A stretch of DNA of 64,000 nt from an uncultured Kushneria sp. (GTDB lineage Bacteria > Pseudomonadota > Gammaproteobacteria > Pseudomonadales > Halomonadaceae): NCBI RefSeq assembly GCF_947497025.1, contig NZ_CANMFC010000006.1, positions 248,001 through 312,000 on the forward strand, given 5' to 3'. The notes under the pieces are model-generated. The model made no database searches and was not told the DNA's origin. It was given only the letters and a program-made list of their open reading frames with translations. Below, in pieces: positions 45,695 to 54,990 of this stretch. Position 1 is the first letter of the stretch. Every line of letters starts with the position of its first letter. Position numbers and translations under genes: made by a program.

Positions 45695-47641
45695 TCAGAC
45701 CCGAGTCTCTTCTCGCTTCATCTTCAGATGGTTGATGACCCCGCCTGCTCTCAGGATATCGCGCTGACGCTCGCTGAGCTGATGCTCAAGCGTCACGGTT
45801 GTCCCGTCACTCAAATACGCCTCGACGGTGGTGCCCCGTTCGATCTGTTCGCCGGGTGACTCGATCGTCACATCGCGACTGTCCATCAGACGCTGATGAT
45901 CGGCGTCATCGCTTACTGTCAGCGGCAGCACGCCAAAACTCACCAGATTCTGCCAGTGGATCCGCGCAAAGCTTTTGGCGATGACCACCTCAAGGCCAAG
46001 ATAGCGCGGTACCAGTGCGGCGTTTTCGCGGCTCGACCCCTGACCGTAATTGTGGCCGGCCACGATGACATGCCCCGATGAGCCGGCACCGGCACGCTCG
46101 GCATAGCCACTGTCTACGGCTTCAAAGGTAAAGGCCGCCGAAGCCGGCACGTCACTCCACAGCGGCAACACGCGGTTACCGGCCGGCATGATGTCGTCGG
46201 TGGAGATGTTGTCGCCAACCCGCAACAGCACCGGCGCTTCAATACGCGCGGATAGGGCTGCCATCTCTGGCAGGGCTGGCGTGTGCGTGGTAGCCAGCAT
46301 GACCGGGCGAGTCACGCCGACCTCGGGGGGGGTCACGAACATGCGCGGATCGACCACCATCTCGCCGGGTTCTTCGATACGCGGCGCCGGACGCCCCAGC
46401 GTGCGAGGATCGGTGATCACCCCGGTCAAGGCCGAGGCCGCCGCCGTTTCGGCGCTGCATAGAAAGACGCTGTCTTCACGCGTGCCGGAGCGTCCGGGAA
46501 AATTGCGGGGCACGGTACGCAGGCTGTTGCGACCGGCGGCCGGGGCCTGGCCCATGCCGATACAGCCATTGCAGCCAGCCTGATGAAGACGCGCACCCGC
46601 CTGGATCAGATCGCCCAGATACCCTTCACGGGTCAGGGTCGCCAGCACCTGACGGCTCGAGGGATTGATGTCCAGCGATACCCCCGGGGCGACCATCTGA
46701 CCGCGCACGATATCAGCGGTGATGGCAAAGTCGCGATAGCCCGGACAGCCCGATGAACCGATATAGGCCTGATAAAGCGGCTCGCCAGCCGCCTCGCGAA
46801 CCGGCACCACGTTATCCGGACTTGAAGGTCGGGCGATCAGCGGCTCGAGCATTGAGAGATCAATACGCTCATGGCGGTCGTACCGACAGCCGTCATCAGC
46901 GGCCAGCGCCCGGAAATCCGCTTCGCGGCCGCGCGCCTTCAAAAAGGTGCGCACCGCCTCATCACTGGGGAAGACGCTACTGGTAGCCCCCATCTCGGTG
47001 CCCATGTTGGCCATAACATGTCGATCCATTGCCGAGAGACCGGCAAGTCCCGGGCCGTAGTACTCAAGGATGCAGTTTTTGGCCCCGGCCACCCCATGAC
47101 GACGCAGCAGCTCCAGCACCACATCGCGAGCGCTGACCCAGTCGGGCAGCGTGCCTTCCAGATACACCCCCATCACCTCCGGCATGGTGATATAGAGCGG
47201 CTCACCGGCCATCGCCAGAGCGATTTCGATGCCGCCGGCACCGAGTGCCAGCATGCCCAGCGCCCCGGCTGCGGTGGTATGGCTGTCACAGCCGGCCAGC
47301 GTCTCGCCGGGACGGCCGAAGTACTCCATGTGCACCGGATGGCTGATGCCGTTGCCCGGACCGCTATAGATCACCCCCAGGCGCTGGCAGGCCCGCTCCA
47401 GAAACAGATGGGCCTCGGCGTTGAGGCCATCGGCCTGCACCAGAGCATGGTCGATGTACTGAACGCTGGGCGCGGTCACGACCCGCTCCACCCCCATCGC
47501 CTCCAGCTCCAGCATGACCAGACTGCCCAGCACATCCTGTAACAGGGCCTGATCAATGCGCAGGGCAATCTCTTCTCCGGGCCGTGCGTGCCCGGAAATC
47601 AGATGATCCTCGATCAGCTTGTGGGTCAATGTCCGTGCCAT
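45695..47641 (-). CDS. Aconitase-family hydro-lyase (putative aconitate hydratase, Aquifex type)
   Basis: Aconitase/isopropylmalate isomerase superfamily enzyme in one chain (648 residues), shorter than AcnA or AcnB (about 860-900). The [4Fe-4S] cysteines are likely those in AGCDSHT and GCNGC. The C-terminal swivel domain has NISTDDIMPAG and YGQGSSRENAAL. Length suggests the Aquifex-type putative aconitase group. ATG 47641 has GAGGAG upstream; the longer frame to 47896 runs into the symporter gene. It lies next to a symporter, a LysR gene, a CoA-transferase and a lyase, which hints at a dedicated C5/C6 acid pathway rather than the Krebs cycle, but this is inference. Confidence 0.85.
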   Translation of the reverse strand: MARTLTHKLIEDHLISGHARPGEEIALRIDQALLQDVLGSLVMLELEAMGVERVVTAPSVQYIDHALVQADGLNAEAHLFLERACQRLGVIYSGPGNGISHPVHMEYFGRPGETLAGCDSHTTAAGALGMLALGAGGIEIALAMAGEPLYITMPEVMGVYLEGTLPDWVSARDVVLELLRRHGVAGAKNCILEYYGPGLAGLSAMDRHVMANMGTEMGATSSVFPSDEAVRTFLKARGREADFRALAADDGCRYDRHERIDLSMLEPLIARPSSPDNVVPVREAAGEPLYQAYIGSSGCPGYRDFAITADIVRGQMVAPGVSLDINPSSRQVLATLTREGYLGDLIQAGARLHQAGCNGCIGMGQAPAAGRNSLRTVPRNFPGRSGTREDSVFLCSAETAAASALTGVITDPRTLGRPAPRIEEPGEMVVDPRMFVTPPEVGVTRPVMLATTHTPALPEMAALSARIEAPVLLRVGDNISTDDIMPAGNRVLPLWSDVPASAAFTFEAVDSGYAERAGAGSSGHVIVAGHNYGQGSSRENAALVPRYLGLEVVIAKSFARIHWQNLVSFGVLPLTVSDDADHQRLMDSRDVTIESPGEQIERGTTVEAYLSDGTTVTLEHQLSERQRDILRAGGVINHLKMKREETRV

Positions 47642-47696
47642 GACACGCTCCTCACCCGACGCGCGTGGTCGGGATGTTGTGGAATCGCCGTACGGC

Positions 47697-49196
47697 TCAA
47701 TACTCGAAGCCGATGACCTTGCGCGCGTGTTCGCGGCTGGCGGTATCAACACCTGCCAGAAGCGTGCCAACCACACAGATCGTGGTATTGAGCACAAGGC
47801 CCCACAGCCCGCTGTAGATGCCCAGCGGCCGATAGCCCATGAAGGTGAACACACCGGCCATGACGGCGCCGGCCAGCATGCCGATAAACACGGCACGAGC
47901 GTTCAGACGGGTCCAGTAGAGTCCCAGAATCAGCGCCGGCGCGACCTGGATGAGCACCTCGAACTTGAGCACGAAAATCTGATAGAGCGTGGCCGGCGGA
48001 TACCAGGCGATCACGATCAGAATGGCTACCGCCACCAGCCCCACCAGCTTGCCGGCCAGCACCTTTTGATACTCGCTGGCATCGGGCTTGATATAGCGCC
48101 CGTACAGGTCGTTGGAGATGATCGAGGAAAACGTCAGCAGCACCGAGTCGGCCGTCGAGACGATGGCGGCGATCACGCCCCCGAACAGCAGCACCATCGC
48201 CCAGTAAAAGAACGTGTTCTGATTGGCGAGCGCATTGGCCATGATCCCGACCAGCTGCTCGGAGTCCGCCGTGGAGAGCCCCGGAAAGGCCGCAATCCCG
48301 ATGATGCCGACCGTGAACACCACGCCTGCGGTCAGAAACGGCATGTAGGCCATGCGAATGAACGAGCGCTTGAGCGTGATCTCGCTTTTCGCCGAGAAGA
48401 TGCGCTGCACCGCGTGGGGATAGATCGCCGCCCCGATACCGACCAGCACCAGCAGGCTGAACCAGCGGGTCAGCCCGGCGGCGTCAGGCGGATTGAGCTT
48501 CTCGGGGGAGTTGGCCTGCATGTACTCCGCCGCCGACGGCAGACCGCCAAAGTAATACAGCGAGCCGATCAACAGCGTAAACACCCCGAACAGCAGTGCG
48601 ATGCCCTGAATGGTGTCGGTGTAGGCCACCGAGCGCATGCCGCCCAGCCAGCTGTAGGCCACCATGATGACAATGAAAAAGATCACGCCGACCTGATAGG
48701 GAATGGTGCCGCCGGTCAGCCCCGACACGCCCTGCCCGATCGCCACGAACTGCTCGAGCAGATAGTTGGCCAGGCCATAGAGCATCAGGATGGCCGCCAG
48801 AATCGAGACGCTTTTGGAGCGAAAGCGCAGTTCGATCCAGTCCACCGGCGTGAGCAGTGAAAAGCGCCGCCCCAGCGCATAAAGACGGGGTGCGAAGAAG
48901 AGATACACCATAATGATCATGATGAAAAACGGCACCGACACCAGATACTGATAGCCCATGCGATAGGCCGTCGGCGGATAGCCGATGACGGTATTGCCGC
49001 TGTACTGGGTGGCAAAGAAGGTGAAAAAGAGTACCATCACCCCAAGGCCGCGCCCGCCCAGGTAGTACTCATCCAGGCTTTCGCGCATGCCGCGATTGCG
49101 CAGATAGGCAAACACGCCCACCCCCAGCATCAGGGCGCCATAAAGGGCGAGCACCAGGATGCCTGACCAGCCGCTGAACGCCAGTTCGACTTCCAT
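47697..49196 (-). CDS. Sodium:solute symporter family transporter
   Basis: Inner-membrane Na+/solute symporter of the SSS family (499 residues, about 13 helices). It starts with a helix after a short N-terminus and has DEYYLGGRGLGVMV, GGMRSVAYTDTIQG and VSTADSVLLTFSSIISND, all family signatures. The C-terminus is short and cytoplasmic. It follows a small two-helix gene by two bases (49199), a pair also seen with pantothenate- and acetate-type symporters. The substrate is probably an organic acid processed by the adjacent enzymes, but cannot be read from sequence. Confidence 0.9.
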   Translation of the reverse strand: MEVELAFSGWSGILVLALYGALMLGVGVFAYLRNRGMRESLDEYYLGGRGLGVMVLFFTFFATQYSGNTVIGYPPTAYRMGYQYLVSVPFFIMIIMVYLFFAPRLYALGRRFSLLTPVDWIELRFRSKSVSILAAILMLYGLANYLLEQFVAIGQGVSGLTGGTIPYQVGVIFFIVIMVAYSWLGGMRSVAYTDTIQGIALLFGVFTLLIGSLYYFGGLPSAAEYMQANSPEKLNPPDAAGLTRWFSLLVLVGIGAAIYPHAVQRIFSAKSEITLKRSFIRMAYMPFLTAGVVFTVGIIGIAAFPGLSTADSEQLVGIMANALANQNTFFYWAMVLLFGGVIAAIVSTADSVLLTFSSIISNDLYGRYIKPDASEYQKVLAGKLVGLVAVAILIVIAWYPPATLYQIFVLKFEVLIQVAPALILGLYWTRLNARAVFIGMLAGAVMAGVFTFMGYRPLGIYSGLWGLVLNTTICVVGTLLAGVDTASREHARKVIGFEY

Positions 49197-49198
49197 GA

Positions 49199-49534
49199 TT
49201 ACACCTCCTCGCCACGGCGGACGCCGCTGCTGTGGTCATGGCCACCATCGCCGCTCTGTTTTCCACAGCCGCTGTCTTTTCCACGGCCGCCCTTATTTCC
49301 ACAGCCATAAAGCTCGTCGCTGTCGGTCTGCCACTGGGTTCTGATCGTCCAGGTGATGAAGATCGACAGCAGAAGTGACGCCCCCAGAACGGTCAGTGCC
49401 CACACCGGAATCCCCATGACCAGCGTCGAGCCGGCGTCACTGGCGAAGTACCAGGGGTTGATGAGCACAAAGAGCACGATAAAGCCGATCCAGACACGAC
49501 GCTTTCGAACGGGCTCGGACATTCTGGGTTTCAT
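49199..49534 (-). CDS. Small two-helix membrane protein accompanying the symporter
   Basis: Membrane protein of 111 residues with two helices (about 13-31 and 40-62), of the size of the DUF3311/YhdT-like partners of SSS symporters. ATG 49534 has GGGAGAG upstream. The C-terminal third is unusual: three 18-bp imperfect repeats (49261-49314) encode Gly/Cys/Lys hexapeptides, followed by GDGGHDHSSG. Two Cys and two His there could bind metal; this is inference. It directly precedes the symporter and is probably cotranscribed. Confidence 0.75.
   Translation of the reverse strand: MKPRMSEPVRKRRVWIGFIVLFVLINPWYFASDAGSTLVMGIPVWALTVLGASLLLSIFITWTIRTQWQTDSDELYGCGNKGGRGKDSGCGKQSGDGGHDHSSGVRRGEEV
49261..49314. 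repeat. Three 18-bp imperfect direct repeats
   Basis: Units at 49261, 49279 and 49297 each begin TTCCAC(A/G)GCC. They encode the hexapeptides GCGKQS, GRGKDS and GCGNKG on the minus strand. Confidence 0.7.
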
Positions 49535-49686
49535 GAGACGCTCTCCCGGGCAGTGATCCCGTCGCGGGCGCGACGGACAGGGTCCAGAAGGGACTCTAGC
49601 GAGCGCTCACCAGAGCTGAATATTGATCATTGAACAAGCGCGGCTTCGCCAGTGGCGAAGCGCCACGACGTTGGTCGCAGGCCCGG

Positions 49687-50613
49687 CTATCCCTGACCCG
49701 ATGACTCGGCGTGGCAGTCGCGCTCGCCACAGCGCAGCAGATGATCCACCAGCTGACGGGCAGGCACGGCCAGGCCGTGGTAGTCGCGCATGACCAGGTG
49801 CAGTTCGCGCAGTGCCCAGCCATCCGTCAGCGGTACCGTGGCCAGATGAAGCCCGAGGCGTTCGGCCTCGACCGCTCGACAGGGCAGCACGCCGATGCCC
49901 ATGCCACGATCGATCATGCGACAGATGCCTTCAAAGCTTCGCACCTGAATGCGCATGCGCAGCGGTCGATCAAAGCGACGCGCCCCGTCCTGTAACAGCG
50001 CCTGCAGCGAGGCATCCTGCTCAAGGCCGATAAAGTCGTTATCGAGGGCCTGTTCAAGCGCCACTGCCGGCATTTCAGCCAGTGGATGCTGCTGTGGCAC
50101 GACCAGCACCAGCCGGTCGCGGCGCCACAGCCGGGCATCCAGCCCCTCGGCCGGCACATGACCGGCATAGAGGCCGATGTCGGCCAGACCGTCGCGTACG
50201 GCGGTCACGATTTCATGGCTCAGCCGCTCCTTCATGTCGATGCGGATCTGCGGGAAGCGGTTCATGAAATCGCCCAGATCATCCGGCAGAAACTCGATGA
50301 CCGACGAGGTGTTGGCATGCAGGCGGATATGACCCTTGATGCCGACGCTGTATTCGCTCATGTCGGCGTCAAGACGCGCGAGCCCTTCGAGCAGCAGCCG
50401 GGCGTGATGCAAAAAGGCGTGACCTGCCGGCGTGAGCTCGATCCCTCGCGGGCGGCGATAGAGCAGCGAAATGCCGATCTGATTTTCCAGATCGCTGATG
50501 CGCTTGCTGACCGCTGCCAGGGCCAGATGCTCGCGGTGGGCCGCGCGGGTCAGGCTGCGCTCGTCGGCAATCGCCACGAAAAGGCGCAGGGTGACAAAAT
50601 CAAGACGCTTCAT
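49687..50613 (-). CDS. LysR-family transcriptional regulator
   Basis: LysR-type regulator (308 residues). The N-terminal winged helix-turn-helix is at about 5-65 (LRLFVAIADERSLTRAAHREHLALAAVSKRI around 50490-50600). The periplasmic-binding-like effector domain follows (about 90-300). The start is ATG 50613, which places the HTH at the N-terminus. It is divergent from the CoA-transferase gene across 140 bp, the usual LysR arrangement, and flanks the symporter and aconitase-like genes. It probably controls both arms of the cluster in response to a pathway acid. Confidence 0.9.
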   Translation of the reverse strand: MKRLDFVTLRLFVAIADERSLTRAAHREHLALAAVSKRISDLENQIGISLLYRRPRGIELTPAGHAFLHHARLLLEGLARLDADMSEYSVGIKGHIRLHANTSSVIEFLPDDLGDFMNRFPQIRIDMKERLSHEIVTAVRDGLADIGLYAGHVPAEGLDARLWRRDRLVLVVPQQHPLAEMPAVALEQALDNDFIGLEQDASLQALLQDGARRFDRPLRMRIQVRSFEGICRMIDRGMGIGVLPCRAVEAERLGLHLATVPLTDGWALRELHLVMRDYHGLAVPARQLVDHLLRCGERDCHAESSGQG

Positions 50614-50635
50614 GGGGGATCCGCTCGGTCGGCCT

Positions 50636-50652
50636 GACAGTCTGACACTGTC
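50636..50652. promoter_or_regulatory. Inverted repeat between the LysR and CoA-transferase genes
   Basis: GACAGT and ACTGTC separated by CTGAC form a perfect 6-bp dyad in the 140-bp divergent region. It is a candidate LysR operator, close to the lysR start, so possibly for autoregulation. Confidence 0.4.
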
Positions 50653-50753
50653 TTCGCCGGTTGCGAACACTGCCTTGGTCAAACCCCAATTGTGACGCCG
50701 AGGACCGCTCGGCCATCCTCATGGTCATCACCATGCCCGGGAGCGGACACCCC

Positions 50754-52019
50754 ATGACAGCCCATGACGCCACCTCTGCCACCGAACAGCCCCATGCTCT
50801 GACCGGCCTGAAGGTACTGGAGCTGGGCCAGCTGATTGCCGGCCCGTTTGCCACCAAGCTGCTCGGCGAATTCGGCGCTGACGTGATCAAGATCGAGCCG
50901 CCCGGCACCGGTGACCCGCTGCGCCGCTGGCGCATTGTCGAGGAGGGCACCTCGCTCTGGTGGCACGTCCAGACCCGCAACAAGCGCTCGCTCTCTCTTG
51001 ATCTGAGAAGCGAGGAGGGTCAGGAGATCGTGCGCCGGCTGGCCCGTGAGGCCGACATCGTGGTGGAGAACTTTCGTCCCGGCACGCTGGAGAAATGGGG
51101 GCTGGGCTGGGAGGCGCTGAGTGCGGCCAATCCGGGGCTGATCATGGTGCGCATCTCCGGCTACGGCCAGACCGGCCCCTACCGTGACCGTCCGGGCTTT
51201 GGCGTCATCGGGGAAGCCATGGGCGGTCTGCGCTACCTCTCCGGTCATCCCGGCGAGCGCTCGGTGCGCGTGGGGGTAAGTCTGGGCGATTCCCTGTCGG
51301 CGCTCTATGGCGTGATCGGGGCACTGCTGGCACTACAGGAGCGCCACGCCAGCGGCCAGGGGCAATACATCGATGTCGCACTGTATGAATCGGTGTTTGC
51401 CATGATGGAAAGCCTGATTCCCGAATACGATGGCGCCGATGTGATCCGTGAACCCAGCGGCAGCGCCCTGCCCGGCATCACGCCGTCCAATGCCTACCCG
51501 TGCCGGGGCGGTGAACATGTGCTGATCGCGGGTAACGGTGACAGCATCTATCGGCGACTGATGCAGGCGATCGAGCGTCCCGATCTGGCCGATGACCCCG
51601 AGCTTGCCCATAACGATGGCCGCTCGCGCCACGCCGAGCGTATCGATGGCGCCATTGCCGACTGGACATCCCGTCATGAACGCGAGCATGTGCTGAGCAC
51701 GCTGGACGCTGTCGGGGTGCCGGTGGGCTTTCCCTATACCGCACGCGATATCGTCAATGACCCGCACTATCAGGCCCGCGAGATGATCCAGACCATCATT
51801 ACCGCCGAAGGACGCCAGCTGAAGGTGCCGGGTGTGATACCAAAACTCAGCCGCACGCCGGGGCGCATCGAGGGCGGTGGCCCGTGGCTGGGCCAGCATA
51901 CGCGTGATGTGCTTGATGAGCTGGGCATTGATGCCGACACCCAGCAGGCGCTGTTTGAGCGCGGCGTGCTCCATGACACCGACACGCCGACATCACCCCA
52001 TGCGAAAAAGGGAGCGTGA
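50754..52019 (+). CDS. Class III CoA-transferase (CaiB/BaiF family)
   Basis: CaiB/BaiF-family CoA-transferase (421 residues), moving CoA between carboxylic acids. The N-terminal GLKVLELGQLIAGPFATKLLGEFGADVIKIE region (positions about 50800-50895), NKRSLSLDL, and the RISGYGQTGPYRDRPGF segment are family marks. The catalytic aspartate is likely in SLGDSLSALYG. ATG 50754 has GGGAG upstream. The HMG-CoA-lyase-type gene starts two bases after its stop, so acyl-CoA formation and cleavage are coupled. Candidate substrates are citramalate, hydroxymethylglutarate or itaconate; this is inference from the pair. Confidence 0.9.
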   Translation: MTAHDATSATEQPHALTGLKVLELGQLIAGPFATKLLGEFGADVIKIEPPGTGDPLRRWRIVEEGTSLWWHVQTRNKRSLSLDLRSEEGQEIVRRLAREADIVVENFRPGTLEKWGLGWEALSAANPGLIMVRISGYGQTGPYRDRPGFGVIGEAMGGLRYLSGHPGERSVRVGVSLGDSLSALYGVIGALLALQERHASGQGQYIDVALYESVFAMMESLIPEYDGADVIREPSGSALPGITPSNAYPCRGGEHVLIAGNGDSIYRRLMQAIERPDLADDPELAHNDGRSRHAERIDGAIADWTSRHEREHVLSTLDAVGVPVGFPYTARDIVNDPHYQAREMIQTIITAEGRQLKVPGVIPKLSRTPGRIEGGGPWLGQHTRDVLDELGIDADTQQALFERGVLHDTDTPTSPHAKKGA

Positions 52020-52020
52020 C

Positions 52021-52950
52021 ATGAGCCAGCGCGTTTATATTCAGGAAGTCGCCCCGCGCGATGGTCTGCAGATCGAGCAGCGTTTCGTGCCCACGGTTGA
52101 AAAGATCGCCCTGATCAATGCCCTTTCCCGCACCGGTGTGGCAAAAATCGAGGCCACCTCGTTTACCTCGCCCAAAGCGATTCCCAATCTGGCCGATGCC
52201 TCCGAGGTAATGGCCGGCATCACCCGCCATGAGCGCGTGGAGTACGTGGCGCTGGTGCCCAACGAGCGTGGCGCCGAGCGGGCGCTGGCCGCCGGCGCCG
52301 ATGAACTCAACCTGGTGATGTCGGCCAGTGACGGGCATGGTCTGGCGAATCTGCGCATGACACCCTGGCAGTCGCTTGAGCGCTTTGAAGCGATCGTCGA
52401 GCGGGCGCGTGGCCATGAGGTCTTCATTAACGCCTCGATCTCGACCGCCTTTGGCTGTCCGTTTGATGGCGAGGTGCCCGCCTTACGGGTGATCGAGATC
52501 GTTGAGCGGCTGACGACGCTGGGCATTGGCGGCGTGTCGCTTTGCGATACCACCGGCATGGCCAACCCGGTGCAGGTCAGGGCACTGTGTGAGCAGGTTC
52601 TCACCCGCTGGCCCGAGCTTGCCCTCACCCTGCATGTGCACAACACCCGCGGCATGGGCCTGGCCAACGCCTTCGCGGCCTGGCAGGCCGGGGTCACCCG
52701 CTTTGACGCGGCGCTGGGCGGGCTGGGCGGCTGTCCGTTTGCTCCCGGCGCCAGCGGCAACGTCTGCACCGAGGACCTGGTTCACATGTTCGAGGAGATG
52801 GGTGTCGAGACCGGCGTGGATCTCGACGCCCTGCTGGCGGTCTCCGGCACCCTGCCTGATCTGGTGGGTCATGAGGTGCCGGGCCAGGTAGTGAAGGCCG
52901 GGCGCTCAAGCCGGCGTTATCCGCTGCCCGAGCATGCCCGGCGGTCATAG
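52021..52950 (+). CDS. Hydroxymethylglutaryl-CoA lyase family protein
   Basis: TIM-barrel lyase of the HMG-CoA lyase family (309 residues), cleaving a 3-hydroxy-acyl-CoA to acetyl-CoA and a keto acid. EVAPRDGLQ carries the metal Asp and Arg, TLHVHNTRGMG the metal His pair, and GGLGGCPFAPGASGN the conserved active-site Cys. It begins one base after the stop of the CoA-transferase, with GGGAG upstream. The true substrate may be HMG-CoA or citramalyl-CoA, since both occur in this family. Confidence 0.9.
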   Translation: MSQRVYIQEVAPRDGLQIEQRFVPTVEKIALINALSRTGVAKIEATSFTSPKAIPNLADASEVMAGITRHERVEYVALVPNERGAERALAAGADELNLVMSASDGHGLANLRMTPWQSLERFEAIVERARGHEVFINASISTAFGCPFDGEVPALRVIEIVERLTTLGIGGVSLCDTTGMANPVQVRALCEQVLTRWPELALTLHVHNTRGMGLANAFAAWQAGVTRFDAALGGLGGCPFAPGASGNVCTEDLVHMFEEMGVETGVDLDALLAVSGTLPDLVGHEVPGQVVKAGRSSRRYPLPEHARRS

Positions 52951-53054
52951 CCCATGCGGCTGACATTGTCGGCCCATTCTTCTTTTGCGCCCGGATTCAA
53001 ACCGGCTCACACTGCGCCACTCCTGTTCAGTTTCGACTAAAAGAGGCGTTTGCC

Positions 53055-54251
53055 GTGACATCCCGGGATAACACCCCAGGGGGCCTGCCCACCCCCTTGC
53101 TGCTCTTGATGGCCGTGGCCACCGGCATCTCGGTGGCCAGCAACTACTATGCTCAGCCGCTGTTACACACCATTGCCCAACAGCTCGATCTGAGCTGGTC
53201 GGGGGCCGGCATTATCGTGACCACCGCGCAGCTGGGTTACGCCGCCGGGCTTTTACTGCTGGTACCGCTGGGCGACATGATCGAGCGGCGCCGGCTGGTG
53301 GTCACCATGATGCTGCTGGCCACCGCGGGTCTGGTGGTCAGCGCCCTTTCCACCAATCTCGCCGTGCTGCTGCTGGGCACTGCCATTACCGGCGTTTTCT
53401 CGGTGGTCGCTCAGGTGCTGGTGCCCTTTGCGGCAACGCTTGCCGCTCCGGAACAGCGCGGTCGCGCCGTGGGCACCGTCATGAGTGGCCTTCTGATCGG
53501 TATCCTGCTGGCGCGCACCTTTGCAGGAGCGCTTTCGACACTGGGCAACTGGCGGCTGGTCTACATGGTGGCCGCTGTACTGATGCTGATCACGACCCTG
53601 CTGCTCTGGCGTGCCCTGCCCAGGCTCAACACCCATGCAGGACTTGGCTATGCAGCATTGATTCGCTCGGTCGGCACACTGCTGGCAACGCATCCAGCGC
53701 TGCGCCTGCGCGCTGCGCTGGGGGCGTTGACCTTTATGCTGTTTGCCGCCTTCTGGACACCGGTCGCCTTTCTACTTTCGGCGCCGCCCTGGCAGTTCAG
53801 TGACGCCACCATCGGCCTTCTGGGGCTTCTGGGCGCGGCGGGGGCCCTGGTCGCCCCCTGGGCCGGCCGTCAGGTAGACCGCGGGCGGGCGCGGCTGACC
53901 ACCACGTCGGGGCTTGTCCTGCTGTTGCTGGGATGGCTGCCGCTGTTTCGGGCCGAACATTCCCTGGTGGCGATCATCATCGGCGTGCTGGTACTGGATA
54001 TCGCTGTGCAGCTGGTCCACATCACCAATCTCAACATGGTCTATCGCATCGACCCGAACGCCCGTAACCGTCTCAATGCCGCCTATATGGTGAGCTACTT
54101 TCTGGGCGGGGCCACCGGCTCGCTGGCCTCGGCCTGGCTTTACGGTCACAGCGGCTGGACCGGGGTCACGGCCTTCGGGGTGATCACAAGTCTTGTGGGG
54201 CTTGCGATCTGGTGGCGCGGGCATCGCCATGAGGCCCGCCTGCCGGCGTAA
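53055..54251 (+). CDS. MFS transporter
   Basis: Major facilitator permease of the DHA1 type (398 residues, 12 predicted helices). The loop 2-3 signature is GDMIERRRLV. ASNYYAQPLLHTIA near the N-terminus is typical of the YnfM-like group. The start is GTG 53055 with AGAGGCG upstream. Substrate unknown; drug or metabolite efflux is usual. It is followed by a strong bidirectional terminator. Confidence 0.9.
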   Translation: MTSRDNTPGGLPTPLLLLMAVATGISVASNYYAQPLLHTIAQQLDLSWSGAGIIVTTAQLGYAAGLLLLVPLGDMIERRRLVVTMMLLATAGLVVSALSTNLAVLLLGTAITGVFSVVAQVLVPFAATLAAPEQRGRAVGTVMSGLLIGILLARTFAGALSTLGNWRLVYMVAAVLMLITTLLLWRALPRLNTHAGLGYAALIRSVGTLLATHPALRLRAALGALTFMLFAAFWTPVAFLLSAPPWQFSDATIGLLGLLGAAGALVAPWAGRQVDRGRARLTTTSGLVLLLLGWLPLFRAEHSLVAIIIGVLVLDIAVQLVHITNLNMVYRIDPNARNRLNAAYMVSYFLGGATGSLASAWLYGHSGWTGVTAFGVITSLVGLAIWWRGHRHEARLPA

Positions 54252-54297
54252 TCGATTCATGGTCTGGACCGGACTCAAAAAGCCGTGAATCAGGCTC

Positions 54298-54334
54298 AAA
54301 AAAGCCGGCCCGCCAAATGGCGGGCCGGCTTTTT
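54298..54334. terminator. Bidirectional rho-independent terminator
   Basis: AAAAAAGCCGGCCCGCC, loop AAAT, then GGCGGGCCGGCTTTTT. It separates the converging MFS and DUF4168 genes. Confidence 0.95.
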
Positions 54335-54377
54335 ACTTCCCCTGCTGCAACGTACTACCCCGCAGGGGTATCAAGCG

Positions 54378-54848
54378 TTACTGTGCCGGCGGCTGCTGTT
54401 GCGCCTGCGACTGCATGGACTGAAGCTGCTTGTAGAGCTGCGGGTCCATATCGATCAAGCGCTTTTCCAGTGCCTTGTCACGCGAGGCGTCAGTACCGAT
54501 CTGCTGATACTGCTGCACGGACAGGTCATGCTCCTTGAGGGAATCTTCCGTCTTGCTCTGGAACTCCTGCATCAACGACTGCGCCTGCTGCTGGTCCTGC
54601 ACGTCCTGAGTGGAGAGGTTCTTGATGACCGGAATCATGTCGCGATTGACGTCCAGAAACGAGCGCAGTTCGTCATCCTTGTACTGCTTTGACAGTGTGC
54701 CAGACTCAACGGGCTGGGGCTGCTGCATCTGCGCAGGTGCCTGCTGCTGGCCCTGCGAAGTGCCCTGACTGCCGGCCATGGCCATTGGGGCGGCCAGCAT
54801 GCCGGCCGTGATGAGCGCCGCGCCAAGCATCGAAACAGGCTTTTTCAT
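54378..54848 (-). CDS. DUF4168 domain-containing exported protein
   Basis: Exported protein of 156 residues. A signal peptide (about 1-25, ending AMAGS) precedes a Gln-rich segment and a helical domain of the DUF4168 type (DDELRSFLDV...). The C-terminus is again Gln-rich. ATG 54848 has GGAG upstream; the frame continues to 55103 without a better start. Role unknown; relatives are periplasmic and often stress-linked. It is divergent from gmhB. Confidence 0.8.
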   Translation of the reverse strand: MKKPVSMLGAALITAGMLAAPMAMAGSQGTSQGQQQAPAQMQQPQPVESGTLSKQYKDDELRSFLDVNRDMIPVIKNLSTQDVQDQQQAQSLMQEFQSKTEDSLKEHDLSVQQYQQIGTDASRDKALEKRLIDMDPQLYKQLQSMQSQAQQQPPAQ

Positions 54849-54990
54849 GGTGAACTCCGAAAAAAGAATTTGATTCAATGTAATGTAGTCATTGCAGGGC
54901 GTCCAGAAACCAACTGTGAACGCAGTGTCGGAGACCCTCGCGATTTCACACCAACACCCGATTTCGGGGATCATTGCAGAGAGTGACGAC

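Noticed and set aside
47619-48860. Long open frame (413 codons) on the plus strand
   Set aside because: It is antisense to the sodium symporter, with Arg/His/Gln-rich composition typical of shadow frames in GC-rich DNA.
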